Shown: in pieces, positions 44,189 to 54,009 of the stretch
How positions within the stretch are numbered: position 1 is the first letter of the stretch
Layout: every line of letters starts with the position of its first letter
Source of the DNA: Lampris incognitus
Taxonomy: Eukaryota; Chordata; Actinopteri; Lampriformes; Lampridae
Direction of reading: 5' to 3'
Length of the DNA stretch: 64,000 nucleotides
Assembly: GCF_029633865.1 (NCBI RefSeq)
Contig: NC_079230.1
Span: 32,073,358 to 32,137,357, forward strand
Notes under the pieces: model-generated
Databases searched by the model: none
Told to the model about the DNA's origin: nothing
Seen by the model: the letters and a program-made list of their open reading frames with translations, nothing else
Position numbers and translations under genes: made by a program

Positions 44189-45193
44189 TCACATTTGTTT
44201 CTGAACAGGAGTTGAACAATTTAGTCTCTCAGGAACTCTTTTATTCACGAACTCGCTGATCTTACAGACAGTCGTTTTGGAGGTGCCCTCTCTCTGAGGG
44301 TACCGGCGCTCAACCACCTCAGGGGAAGTGGATGCTCGGTGAGGAGGCGACACGGCCTTGCCCACCGAACCTCGTAAGGGTGTTGCAAGCTTCTCCGGAG
44401 CCTGCATCCTTGGAACGGGTGTATCTTCAGGTGAGTACGGGCTAGCACCTATGGCTCCAGGTGTGCTGATACCCATCTGGTCATCCTGAAACTGAAATGC
44501 CTCAGGAGGACTGGAGGGTCGGTCGAACAGCAGATGGTCAATGTGGACTGAACGTCGGTTCACTCCATTCCACACCAGGTAGGTGACTGGTCCGAGTCTC
44601 TTTTCCACTGTCCCTTTCGTCCACCTCTCCTTTCCTCCACGGAAGTTTCGGATCAGTACTGAGTCCCCCTCTGACAGATGTCTCAGCTTCGAGGCGGTTT
44701 GGTCATGATAGTCCTTCTGCTTTTGTTGTTTGTCCCCCACCACTCGAGCGAGGTCTGGCTTCAGCAGGCTGAACCTGGTCCTAGGCTGACGTTTGAGGAA
44801 CAGTTCTGCTGGTGTGCAACCTGTAACGCTGTGTGGTGTGGTCCTGTATGACAACAGGAAGTTGGCGAGCCTGTGTTTTACTGTAATAGTGACGTTTTGT
44901 TTCTTCTCATCGAGCAGCTGTTTCAGAAGTGAAGCTTTCACCGTCTGGACTGCTCTCTCTGCGGCACCATTAGAAGCAGGATGGTAAGCTGGCACCAAGG
45001 TCTGCTTAATGCCGTTGCTTTTCAGGAATGTTTTGTACTCCAGCGAGGTGAATTGTGGACCGTTGTCCGAGACGATCTCCTCAGGAAGACCGTAGGACGA
45101 AAAGATGCTCCGCAGCACTTCGATCGTTTTGGCGACGGTAGTTGTTGCCATGGGGATCACCTCAAGCCATTTTGAATGACTGTCTACTAACAC
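44189..45193 (-). pseudogene. Gypsy-D integrase core and C-terminus
   Basis: 334 open codons beginning inside the core (VDSHSKWLEVIPM), then VSDNGPQFTSLEYK (second Asp) and YHPASNGAAERAVQ (Glu). A GPY/F-like part (SVLIRNFRGGKERWTKG, LGPVTYLV) and a basic tail follow. The first core Asp lies just upstream in another frame, past a break near 45215. No chromodomain. 44025-44188 is untranslated. Confidence 0.9.
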
Positions 45194-45224
45194 TAGGAAG
45201 TGTTGCTGATCCTTCTCTGCAAAG

Positions 45225-46166
45225 TCAATATAGCCTCTGCCACACTCTCGTAGGCCACTGCCAGCAGTGTAGTGGTGCTACTGCTGGTAGTTTCCTCACA
45301 CTCTGACAAGCATCACATTGCTGCACTGCACGTTCGATATCACTGTCCAACTGAGGCCACCATAAATAGCCCCTCGCCAAACTTTTCATCCTGCACCCTC
45401 CGGGGTGCCCTTGGTGTAGGTCGTACAGTAGTCGTTCTCTGTGTGCTGGTGGGATGATAATTCGAATTCCCCACAGAATGCATCCTTGTTCCACAGACAG
45501 TTCATTCCTTCGGTTGAAGTACGGTTTCAGTGTGTCATCGTTGATGTAACTCGGCCATCCAGACCGGGTCAGTTCCAGTACCTTGCATAGGACTGGGTCC
45601 TTGAGAGTGCTCTGTGCAATCTCTGTAGCCTGCACGGGTAGCTCATCTACTAATGAGAAATAAAAAATGCTGTTCTCCTCCGCTGTTTTGTCCCTTTCTT
45701 TCCCCGGCAGTCTAGATAACGCATCCGCATTTGCATTGTCCGCTGACGTTCTGTACTCTATACTGTAGTCATAAGCCATAAGCCTCAGTGCCCATCTCTG
45801 CATACGCAAAGCGGCTAGTGTAGGGATTTCTGACTTGGGTCCTAAGATGGCAAGGAGGGGTTTGTGGTCAGTTATTAAACTGAATTTGCGGCCATAGAGA
45901 TATTTATGAAATTTGGTCACGCCAAATATTATGGCCAATGCCTCCTTCTCTATCTGACTATATTTACTCTCTGCCTCTGTCAACGTACGTGACGCAAAGG
46001 CGATTGGTTTCTCGTCCCCATTTTCCATTATGTGTGACATTACCGCACCTATCCCATAAGGGGATGCGTCACAAGCTAATCTCAGTGGTTTCTGCGTGTC
46101 GTAGTGTACTACTACTGAGCTTTTCACTAACTGTTCTTTGGCAGCCTTGAATGTGTCCATTTCCAT
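45225..46166 (-). pseudogene. Gypsy-D RNase H and integrase zinc finger
   Basis: 313 codons. RNase H shows LACDASPYGIGAVMSH, KYSQIEKEALAIIFGV and ITDHKPLLAILG. The integrase finger includes HQGHPGGCRMKSLARGYLWW and CDACQSVRK. The apparent ATG is internal: the segment is joined to RT through a small frame break near 46160. Confidence 0.9.
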
Positions 46167-47911
46167 TCGACTTCCTTCTTCAGGAGTTGGTGTAGTGGCT
46201 GCAATACGGTCGACAGATCTTTCATGAAACGGCCATAATAGTTTAACAGTCCTAGGAATGACCGTAGCTCTGTGACGTTTGTGGGCTGGGGTGCATTTAC
46301 GATGGCGGCAACCTTTGTCTCAGTGGGGTGAAGTCCCTCTTTATCTATCAGATGCCCCAGGTACTCTACTTTCTCCTGCATGAAGTCACATTTTGCTCTT
46401 TTCACTCGTACCCCGTAGCTCTCCAGTCGGCTCAAAACCTCATCTAGGTTCCTCAGGTGCTCCTCTCTTGTTCTGCCTGTGACTAATATGTCATCGAGGA
46501 AGCAGGTCACATGCTCTAAGCCTTGTAGTATCTGGTCCATCACATTCTGGAACATAGAAGGTGCACTCGACACTCCATATGAAAGTCTGTGATAAACATA
46601 CAGTCCTTTGTGGGTATTTATTGTTAAATACTTCTCTGAGTCCTTCTCTAACTCAAGCTGTTGGTAGGCATGTGAGAGATCTAATTTGCTAAAGAGAGTG
46701 CCCCCGGCCAGTGTGGCGAAGAGATCCTCGGCGTTCGGTAGTGGATAGGTCTCCTCTTCCACACTCTGATTAACCGTGACTTTATAGTCTCCACAGATAC
46801 GAATTGACTTGTCTGATTTGGGTACAACTACTATCGTGGCAGCCCACTGACTATGGTCTATCTTTGAGATAATACCAGCTTTTTCCAGCCTATCTAGCTC
46901 TTTTTCAACTGCGTCTTTTAGTGCGTATGGCACTGGTCTTGCCTTTCTGAAGACAGGTTTTGTATCTGGCTTCACTTTGATATTTGCCTTAAATTCACGA
47001 ATAGTGCCAGGCTCCTCAGCAAATACTGCTTTGTGTCTCTGTAACACTGCCTCTACATCTGTGTTATCACTGCCCCCTGCTGGTGTAACTGAGAATATGC
47101 TTGCCCAGTCTAGTTTAAAATTGGCCAGCCAGTTATGGCCAAAGAGGGCTGGTCTGTCACCTTTCACAATCACAAGAGGTAAATCTCCACTCTGGTTGTC
47201 ATATTTCGCATTGACAGTCACTTGGCCCATCAAGGGAATGTTCTCACCGGAAAAGGTTGACAGACGCACTTTACTTTCTTTCAGTGGCAGGTGTGAGAGA
47301 TGTTCCTTGTACACTATCTCAGATACCAGGGTTACGGCAGCTCCTGTGTCAAGCTGCATGTCTACAGGGTTTCCTTCTAACTTAATATTGACCTTAATGT
47401 CCTTTTTTCCATTATCAACTGTATTCGTGGAGTACACTGTATTCATCGGATACGCACCAAACAGTTCATCCTCATTTCCATCTCCTCTCTCACTTGGACT
47501 GTGGTCTTCAGCCACATACTGTGTATGTCCCTGTCTATTTTTAGTTTTACACATTCTTGCTATGTGCCCTACCTTGGAACACTTGTGGCATGTCTCGGTT
47601 TTATACCTACATACTTGAGCTGCATGGTTGTTACCTCCACATCGGTAACAGGGTTGGTGCATTTCTGTTCTCTGTGGTCTAGAGTTGTCACTGGTAGGTT
47701 GCTTGCTTTTCCACTCGCTGGTGGACGACTTGCTTCTCCACACACCCTTGCTTGCTCTCTTGTCTATCTTATTCACAGTTGCAGCTCCGCTTGGTTTGCT
47801 GGCAAACTCCAGCGTATTCTTTGACGCCATTTCCATAGATAAGGCCAGCTCACATGCTTTTGCAAAAGTCAGATTGTGTTCTGCGAGCAACTTTCTCTGA
47901 ATAGCCTCCAC
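46127..47911 (-). pseudogene. Gypsy-D Gag C-terminus, protease and reverse transcriptase
   Basis: 594 open codons. Knuckles CYRCGGNNHAAQVC and CHKCSKVGHIARMC are near residues 87-123, and protease LDTGAAVTLVSEI follows. RT has RICGDYKVTVNQ, FSKLDLSHAYQQLELE and CFLDDILVTGRT. It is in the same frame as 47951-48322, from which a single in-frame TAA separates it, so it is one disrupted Gag-Pol reading frame, not a separate gene. Confidence 0.92.
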
Positions 47912-47950
47912 CTTTAAACCACTAACAAATCGGTCTCTCAGTGCTTCATT

Positions 47951-48322
47951 TTAATGGCGACCGAATTCACAATGTGTGGACAAGTTCTTTAAAGCAACCA
48001 CATAATCAGACACTGACTCATTTTCTAGTTGGTTTCTTTTCTGAAATCTAAAACGTTCAGCTATGATTAGTGGCTTGGGTTTATAATGGGATGCTAGTTT
48101 CCCGCTCAGTACTGCATACGTGAGGCTACTCGGTTTTTCTGGTATGCAGAGGTTCTTTAGTAGGCCATAGGCTTCTGCGCCTATCACAGACAGGAAAACA
48201 TTGGCCTTCTTACCGTCCTCCACTTCTTTAACGATCATCCATTGCTCCAATCTTTCAAGGTACGACTCGAAGTCCTCTTTACCTTCCTTGTATTCAGCAA
48301 TATTGCCGATGAAATGCGCCAT
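47951..48322 (-). CDS. Gypsy-D Gag N-terminus
   Basis: 124 codons from the ATG at 48322, about 120 nt inside the primer site. Text such as DFESYLERLEQWMIVKE and YGLLKNLCIPEKPSSLTY matches the order of Gypsy-B Gag. It ends at an in-frame TAA near 47951, after which the same frame stays open into 46127-47911. Confidence 0.88.
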   Translation of the reverse strand: MAHFIGNIAEYKEGKEDFESYLERLEQWMIVKEVEDGKKANVFLSVIGAEAYGLLKNLCIPEKPSSLTYAVLSGKLASHYKPKPLIIAERFRFQKRNQLENESVSDYVVALKNLSTHCEFGRH

Positions 48323-48443
48323 GTTTGTGCTTGGCTTGGCTAGCTAGTCTTTTCTTGCTAGCCGGCTGGAAGCTAGCTTGTAGCGTCACGTTGCTTCGTC
48401 CGCTTTTATTAACTACCGGGATTACCTTCTCACATTAAAGGTA

Positions 48444-48460
48444 TCCCATCCTCGTCGCCA
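48444..48460 (-). other. tRNA-Ser(GCT) primer binding site of Gypsy-D
   Basis: On the minus strand TGGCGACGAGGATGGGA lies one base inside the LTR, identical to the Gypsy-B site and complementary to the tRNA-Ser(GCT) 3' end. Confidence 0.75.
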
Positions 48461-48461
48461 C

Positions 48462-48654
48462 TGTAATATATTCGCTATATTATCTGGATGTATCCTATAC
48501 TGCTAATATATCCATAACAGTGATTTGAGCCGAAGACCAATTCCCAACGTCTTGTCCTCTTTATTGTAGCTCTCCGACTGACGCAGCAGTCTACATCCGG
48601 GGTATATGAGAGCCTAGCTTAACCACCACTAGGTAGCGCGGTTGGTCTACTACA
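48462..48654 (-). repeat. 5' LTR of Gypsy-D (right copy)
   Basis: 193 bp, 192 identical to the other copy. Followed by the AACTA target duplication and the resumption of SINE-1. Confidence 0.95.
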
Positions 48655-49064
48655 AACTAAAATAGGGATCGATTGGCCACTAAATTGGGAGAAAAGGGGA
48701 AAAAATCAGAAATAAATTCATTTTTAAAAAATACATGACGGAATTTGAACATTTTAAGTTGAAAAAGGTTTCTCGCTGAAAGTGTGAAAGAGCAGAAAAG
48801 GTTGAAAAAATGCTGAATTTTGAAGAATCTGTCCCATTCATTCTCATGGCAGAAATGAGTAAATGAAGTTCAGAAATTCATAAAAAATAACAAAAAGTTG
48901 TCTAGAAGCCTGCCTCCAACAAATAAGCAGACATGTTTCCAGCTGAAAGTGTGGGAAAGTAGATGGCGGAGGGAAAATGTGGAAAATAATAAAGAAGATA
49001 AAAATAAACAGTTGGAAGAAATTAGAAATAAATGTAGAGGGGAAAAAAGGAAAGCATCCGAGAG

Positions 49065-49377
49065 AGCAGATTGATTCCAGCCGCTGTCGGCTGTCAGGGT
49101 GCGAAACTCCACGGCATAGTCTGTAACACGTCGCTTACCCTGCCTTAAGGCGGCGAGGGACCTGGCAGCCTCCCGACCTGGCGATACAGCCTGAAATATC
49201 TGGCTGAAAGTCTTGAACAGAGCTGGCGAATTACAAGCCGCGGAACCGCGGCTCCACTCCGCCGGGGCCCAGGCCTCCGCTGGGGCCCAGGCCTCGAGAG
49301 ATGATGTAAGCAATGTTGGCTCTTTCAGAGTGGATTGAAGGGGCTTGAAATTCAAAATGTAACTCACATTGTGTCAG
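49065..49377 (-). pseudogene. Gypsy-E Gag, capsid segment
   Basis: Minus-strand text has AFLTQCELHFEFQAPS, WSRGSAACNSPALFKTF, SLAALRQGKRRVTDYAVEFR and TADSGWNQSALSDAFL, homologous in order to Gypsy-A Gag (PFLMQCEIVFNQQP, SLRQGSRSVADYSVEFR). It contains a short AWAPAEAWAPAE duplication and a frame break near 49310. Confidence 0.85.
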
Positions 49378-49385
49378 AAAGGCTC

Positions 49386-49569
49386 TGCAGGGGGCGCTCC
49401 AGCGGCTCACCTGGTGGAGCGCGTACCACATAAGGCTGAGTCCTTACTGCAGCGGCTTGGGTTCGAGTCCGGCACAGGTGCTTTGCTGCATATCATCCAC
49501 TCTCTCTCCCCTGCCTTTCCTGTCTCTCTCGACTATTGCGATCTAATAAAGGCGGAAAACGCAACAAAA
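49386..49569 (+). mobile_element. SINE-2, tRNA-derived, with 8-bp target duplication
   Basis: The tRNA-like head has an A-box-like GCTCACCTGGTGGAGCG and B box GGGTTCGAGTCCGGC. It is followed by a body with CTTTGCTGCATATCATCC and CTCTCTCTCCCCTGCC, and ends with AATAAAGGCGGAAAACGC and an A-rich tail. AAAGGCTC is duplicated at 49378-49385 and 49570-49577. This layout matches a SINE family common in percomorph fish. Confidence 0.85.
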
Positions 49570-49577
49570 AAAGGCTC

Positions 49578-49927
49578 CGGAGAATCTCACTGGTTTGGAC
49601 AAGTGGATGGGAGTGGCCACGAGTGGCGCAGCAACAGGTGGCGGCACAGGAAGAGCAGGATCTGGACTTACTCCAACCCTGGAACCAACAGCTATATCAC
49701 TGGAAGCAAGAAGTGAGTGCAGCTTTTGCATCTGGTCGAATAAAAAAGTTAAACTGGGCACCAAATGCAGACAATAAAGTCTCTTGTCGGTCTTTAATTT
49801 CTCTCATTTCCTGTCGAACCAGACTTATTATCTGCTCCTCTTAGTGATGAATCCGCTGTCATTGAGCTTGCAGAGAAGTAGGAACCGGAGTCTGCGGAGT
49901 CCATATTGTGGTGGCCAGTTCGTACTA
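49578..49927 (-). pseudogene. Gypsy-E Gag N-terminus and primer site
   Basis: The minus-strand ATG follows the primer region GTACGAACTGGCC; text includes QMQKLHSLLASSDIAVG and a Pro-rich linker VPPPVAAPLVATPIH. Stops interrupt it. The primer segment ACGAACTGGCC is complementary to the LTR sequence GGCCAGTTC, which sits 31 nt after TATTTAA, paralleling the self-priming arrangement of Gypsy-A. Confidence 0.7.
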
Positions 49928-50284
49928 TCAGGTTCACAATGACGAAGGACCCACAAAGCAGACTGACACAGGTAGTAAAAGTTTCAGAAAGGTTTAATCA
50001 GGCAGAAAGGACGGTGGAAATAATGCTAGAACGCTCACACGGGGGTAAAGACGACCTGGCAACATGAGGGCGAAAACACATGGCTTAAATACAACACGTG
50101 GGGGAGACAAGGACACACAGGTGGAACACATTAGGGCGGGACCGGTAATCACACGGGAGGGAAACTTGACAGGAAGAGACATCTGAAACGAGAGACAAAC
50201 ACTAATACCAAAATAAAACAAGAAACACTGGGAAAAAGGAAAAACACATAAAAAATGACCTAGGATCTGGAGCGGGCCATGACA
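49928..50284 (-). repeat. 5' LTR of Gypsy-E (right copy)
   Basis: On the minus strand it starts TGTCATGG at 50284 and ends near 49928, where the final CA is degraded (TATCAGG on the plus strand). It contains TATTTAAG and is longer than the left copy. Confidence 0.85.
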
Positions 50285-51049
50285 AATGAGTATGGAATAA
50301 TATGGAAGAGTATGGAGGAGTATGGATGAGTATGGAATAATATGGAAGAGTATGGAGGAGTACGGAGGAGTATGGAATAATATGGAAGAGTATGGAGGAG
50401 TATGGATGAGTATGGAATAATATGGAAGAGTATGGATGAGTACAGAATAATATGGAAGAGTATGGATGAGTACAGAATAATATGGAAGAGCATGGAGGAG
50501 TATGGAATAATATGGAAGAGTATGGAGGAGTATGGAATAATATGGAAGAGTATGGATGAGTAGGGAATAATATGGAAGAGTATGGAGGAGTACAGAATAA
50601 TATGGAAGAGTATGGATGAGTATGGAATAATATGGAAGAGTATGGAGGAGTATGGATGAGTATGGAATAATATGGAAGAGTATGGAGGAGTACGGCATAA
50701 TATGGAAGAGTATGGAGGAGTATGGAATAATATGGAAGAGTATGGATGAGTATGGAATAATATGTAAGAGTATGGAGGAGTATGGATGAGTATGGAATAA
50801 TATGGAAGAGTATGGAGGAGTACAGAATAATATGGAAGAGTATGGAGGAGTATGGAATAATATGGAAGAGTATGGATGAGTATGGAATAATATGGAAGAG
50901 TATGGAGGAGTATGGATGAGTATGGAATAATATGGAAGAGTATGGAGGAGTACGGCATAATATGGAAGAGTATGGATGAGTATGTTGAGTATGGTTGAGT
51001 ACGGAATAATATGGAAGAGTATGGACGAGTATAGACGAGTATGGACGAG
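50285..51049 (+). repeat. 10-bp-unit minisatellite, left block
   Basis: Copies of GAGTATGGAA, TAATATGGAA and GAGTATGGAG alternate in 30-40 bp higher-order units. Long minus-strand frames (YSSILFHIIPYSSILLHTLP) are repeat shadows. The same 10-bp word resumes at 53528-53559 and 54010-54538. Confidence 0.95.
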
Positions 51050-51389
51050 CTGGGGCCCCGTAAGGTGGGGAGGGAGTTAGAACGATTCCAAGGGCCCAGC
51101 ACTGACAGGGGCCCTTCAGAGAACATTATTATTTTCATTTTTATTATTATCATAAGTAAGTGAATGTACGTAAATTATAATTGTATGTATTTAAAAGTTA
51201 CAAATGAAACAAACTTGTGTTTTGTTTCTCAATTTTTGGCAAAATTATCAGGCTGGATTGGCCGTATTTCACCCCTCTCTCTGTGCATTGCATGGCTCAG
51301 TCTTGCAGGGCGCGCTAGCCTAGAACAGTGGATTCCAGTAGAACAACGTTAGGTGAAGAGATGAAGGGGTGTCGTCCACACCTAAATCA

Positions 51390-52300
51390 GGTTGTCAGAA
51401 AGGAAAAGAAAGACAAAAAAAAGAGAAGAAGCTGCGAGTGACATTAAGGGGCGACAGCTAGTCACAACGTTTTTCAAAAGAAAGGTATTTATTCACGGCC
51501 CCTTCCTTCGGTGCCCATAACATGTTGCTAGCTAATTTAGCCAGCGTAGCTATTCTGTGTGGCTTAATCACTGCGTGGATGATCTAGCTAGCTTCAAGTA
51601 AAGTCAACTTACAGTGCAGTGTCGGGGTAATTTCAGTTAAATATTTATTGCCACCGAAAATGAGATGAGTACAAATTTGCTCCAGTAGAGCTCAGCGAAT
51701 TTGTAGCCTATATCCAGCAGCTAGTATGCTAGGCTAGCTAATTAGCATAACGGTACATGCTCGCAAGCTTGTTCACTCCTTAATCAGGTCTGCTCTCGTC
51801 ATGCACAGTACAGCTTCAGGATCAGAGACCCTTCCCTCAGCCCACCTCCCAGTTGAAGGAGAAGGAGGTGAGCAGTAGGGGTTTGGGGTTAAGGCTCATA
51901 CAAACTGATTTTGAATATTTTAATGTATGATGTATTACCATGTGAGCAGGTAGCTAGCTTGCAAGCAAGCATTGAATACAACTTTAGCTAGTAGTCAAAT
52001 TTAGTTCATCTAGTTCTTCCAGTAATTGCAATAACATTGACCACTGGCACGTTAACATAAAGTTGTTAGCTAGGTAGATAACATTTAAGATAGCTAATCT
52101 GGTGTAATATATTTATGTATTACTATGTTAATACTGTTATAGGATAGATTATGAATGATGTACCTTATGGATACTCTAGAGCCAGGGCCCTCTTCAAGCA
52201 AGGCAGCTAGAGAAGAGAGCAGCGGTAAAGAGGCAGAGGCAAAGAACAGTGACAGCTGCACAGATGAGGAGGAGGAAGAGGTTCCATGATGAGACCTCAG
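51390..52300 (+). pseudogene. hAT transposase N-terminal exons (candidate)
   Basis: Three candidate exons: a basic stretch KKDKKKREEAASDIKG near 51395-51483 followed by a GT donor, a short one near 51810-51869 (SGSETLPSAHLPVEGEG) before GTGAGC, and one near 52180-52290 ending in an acidic run (SCTDEEEEEVP) and stop codons. This resembles the lead region of ZMYM1-like hAT proteins; splice calls are by eye. Confidence 0.4.
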
Positions 52301-52361
52301 AAAAAACAGGTCAGGAGGACAGGCCAGAAACAACATTTCGTAACACTGTATTTTCACTGCC

Positions 52362-52880
52362 ATGGACCAGATAATAAGTGACTTGGACACTCGGTTCCAA
52401 ACCACAGCAAATATTGTCGAAGAATTTGCAGCCATACTTAAAGTTGGGCAGTTGAGTGACAGTAATATTGCTTGTGTGTGTCAGCCACTGATAATGAAGT
52501 ACACAAAGGACCTTACACCTCGGTTTGAGAGTGGAATCAGGCATCTTAATACAATATTTTCTGCCACTTTCCCCTCTGACTGTACCTCTCATGCTCTCCT
52601 GAATGCAATCTATAAAATGCAACTCCAGAGCATTTTTGGAGAGGTTTGCAGTGCTCTTAGGATTTTTTGCACTCTCCCGGTTACCATTGCCGGAGGAGAA
52701 AGGGTATTTAGCAAACTGAAACTGATCAAGAGCTATCTGAGATCAACAGTGTCTCAGGAGAGGTTGAGCAACCTTGCAATACTGTCAGTCGAAAACAAGT
52801 TGGCTTTGTCACTTAACTTCAGGGATTTGATTCACGATTTTGCAAGCAAGAAGGCCCGGCGTTTGGCTTTTGGCATTTAG
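52362..52880 (+). CDS. hAT transposase C-terminal dimerisation domain
   Basis: 172 codons. The second half (CTLPVTIAGGERVFSKLKLI, KSYLRSTVSQERLSNLAILS, ENKLALSLNFRDLIHDFA) is the hAT family C-terminal dimerisation region of the type found in ZMYM1-like transposases. The earlier part (MDQIISDLDTRFQ...PRFESGIRHLNTIF) is the end of the catalytic region. The DDE residues upstream are not present in the window. Start at 52362 is uncertain. Confidence 0.8.
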   Translation: MDQIISDLDTRFQTTANIVEEFAAILKVGQLSDSNIACVCQPLIMKYTKDLTPRFESGIRHLNTIFSATFPSDCTSHALLNAIYKMQLQSIFGEVCSALRIFCTLPVTIAGGERVFSKLKLIKSYLRSTVSQERLSNLAILSVENKLALSLNFRDLIHDFASKKARRLAFGI

Positions 52881-53559
52881 GTCATGGGCTGGGAGAATAA
52901 GGTTTAATTTCACAGCTGTAGGCCTACTGTAACAACTGCCCCGGCGTTGTTACATTGTAATAGCCTACATCTTGCCCGTTGCTGATTACATTGTAAACCA
53001 GAGATAAACTAGGCCGGGAATAGACGATTTTGGGAACGTAAAGTAGGCTAAAGCTTTAAAAGTCAAGCGTATTTCCTCACCTTTGACACCGTGGATTAGT
53101 ATTTCCAAGACCATGCAGCCAAGAGCTGTATGGTAAACCAGCAGCCATGGACTCCACATAGTTTTATAGTAGCGCTTCTGTCATTTAGATAAAAATACCA
53201 CCCCATTGAATTTATATTTTTACTTTTGTATGATTGTACTTTTTGTCCTTGTGTTTAAATCTTCATTTAATTTAAAAAGTTGATGAATGTTGAGTTTTTT
53301 TTTTACTGGATTGTTGATTACTGTATTTACTGTATTTTATTAAATTTACAAAAGATAGCCTTCAGTGGATTTCTTGCAGTGCATCAAGTAATCTTCTATC
53401 GATGAAATAGTTCTTCATCAATCAAATTCAGCTGGGTTTTCTAGGTTGGTGGATGCTTTAGGTGGGTGGGGGGGATGGGGGGCCCAATATTCTTTCATGG
53501 GGCCCAGACTCTCTAGCGGCGCCCCTGTGGATGAGTATGGGGGAGTATAGAGGAGTATC

Positions 53560-54007
53560 AGAATCAGAATCAGAATCAGAATACTTTATTCATCCCCGGG
53601 GGAAATTGGGTTCTATTGCAGACACTCACGCTCTAATAACTAAAAACTAACAAGATGCAAGATAAGAAAATAGAAACAGAAACAAATAGAAATAAAGATA
53701 AAATAAGAACTAGAAATAAGAACAAAATATATCGACAAGCATGGTGGACATAACACCCTATCTATACTGCACTATCGCAGCACACCAAGCAGCACAACAA
53801 AACCCGACAGGGTCAGTCCAATGACCATTAACTCAGAGTGTCTGACAGTCTGAGTCTGAGGGAGGAGTTGTAAAGTTTGATGGCCATGGAATGACCTCCT
53901 GTGGCGCTCTGTGGTGCTTTTTGGCAGAATGAGTCAATTACTGAAAGTATTTCTGTGCCCAACCAGCACGTCATGGAGTGGGTGGGAGACATTGTCAATG
54001 ATGGCAC
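53560..54007. mobile_element. Fish retroposon-like repeat inside the minisatellite
   Basis: It starts with a CAGAATCAGAATCAGAATAC run, then TTTATTCATCCCCGGGGGAA, and ends with GTCATGGAGTGGGTGGGAGA. This layout is very common in fish genomes near retroposon ends. The family is not assigned. It separates two blocks of the 10-bp minisatellite. Confidence 0.5.
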
Positions 54008-54009
54008 AT

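Larger units (their letters stand above)
43832..48654 (-). mobile_element. Gypsy-D: young Mag-type Ty3/gypsy retrotransposon, minus strand
   Basis: A 4.8-kb element with 193-bp LTRs that differ at one base, exact AACTA duplications and a tRNA-Ser(GCT) primer site. The order is Gag with two knuckles, DTGA protease, RT with FLDD, RNase H, integrase. Despite the nearly identical LTRs it carries one in-frame TAA in Gag and two frameshifts in Pol. It is a relative of Gypsy-B. Confidence 0.95.
43506..49048 (+). mobile_element. SINE-1, tRNA-derived, split by Gypsy-D
   Basis: It starts with a tRNA-like head (GGTGGTGTAGCGGTCTAAGC; B box GGGGTTCGCGCCCCGG, ~43510-43590), then a body to 43831, and resumes at 48655 with TTGGCCACTAAATTGGGAGA. 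It is flanked by 16-bp duplications at 43490-43505 and 49049-49064 that agree at 15 of 16 positions and duplicate Gypsy-E Gag codons. The AT-rich part 48720-49048 may be a separate addition to the SINE tail. Confidence 0.8.
39308..50284 (-). mobile_element. Gypsy-E: old Tf1/sushi-type element with nested insertions, minus strand
   Basis: The LTRs at 39308-39637 and 49928-50284 bracket Gag, protease, RT, RNase H, integrase and a chromodomain on the minus strand. The body is interrupted by a tRNA-like SINE cluster (41826-42262), SINE-1 (43506-49048, itself holding Gypsy-D) and SINE-2 (49386-49569). Without these it would be about 5 kb. Many stops and frameshifts and diverged LTRs mark it as old. 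No matching target duplication is seen outside the LTRs. Confidence 0.88.
51050..53527 (+). mobile_element. hAT transposon, internally deleted, inserted in the minisatellite
   Basis: The right end has CTCTAGCGGCGCCCCTG with GGGGCCCA inside it; the left end is degraded (CTGGGGCCCCGTAAGG). Flanks TGGACGAG (51042-51049) and TGGATGAG (53528-53535) agree at 7 of 8 bases, although the target is itself repetitive. It holds N-terminal and C-terminal transposase-like exons but lacks most of the catalytic core. Confidence 0.75.

Noticed and set aside
6691..50284. An envelope gene that would make any Ty3/gypsy element an errantivirus-like retrovirus
   Set aside because: After integrase each element goes directly to a chromodomain or a short tail and then the polypurine tract; no signal peptide or membrane segment frame is present.
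49994..51153. Long minus-strand frames YSSILFHIIPYSSILLHTLP
   Set aside because: Shadow of the 10-bp minisatellite; open on the minus strand in more than one frame.
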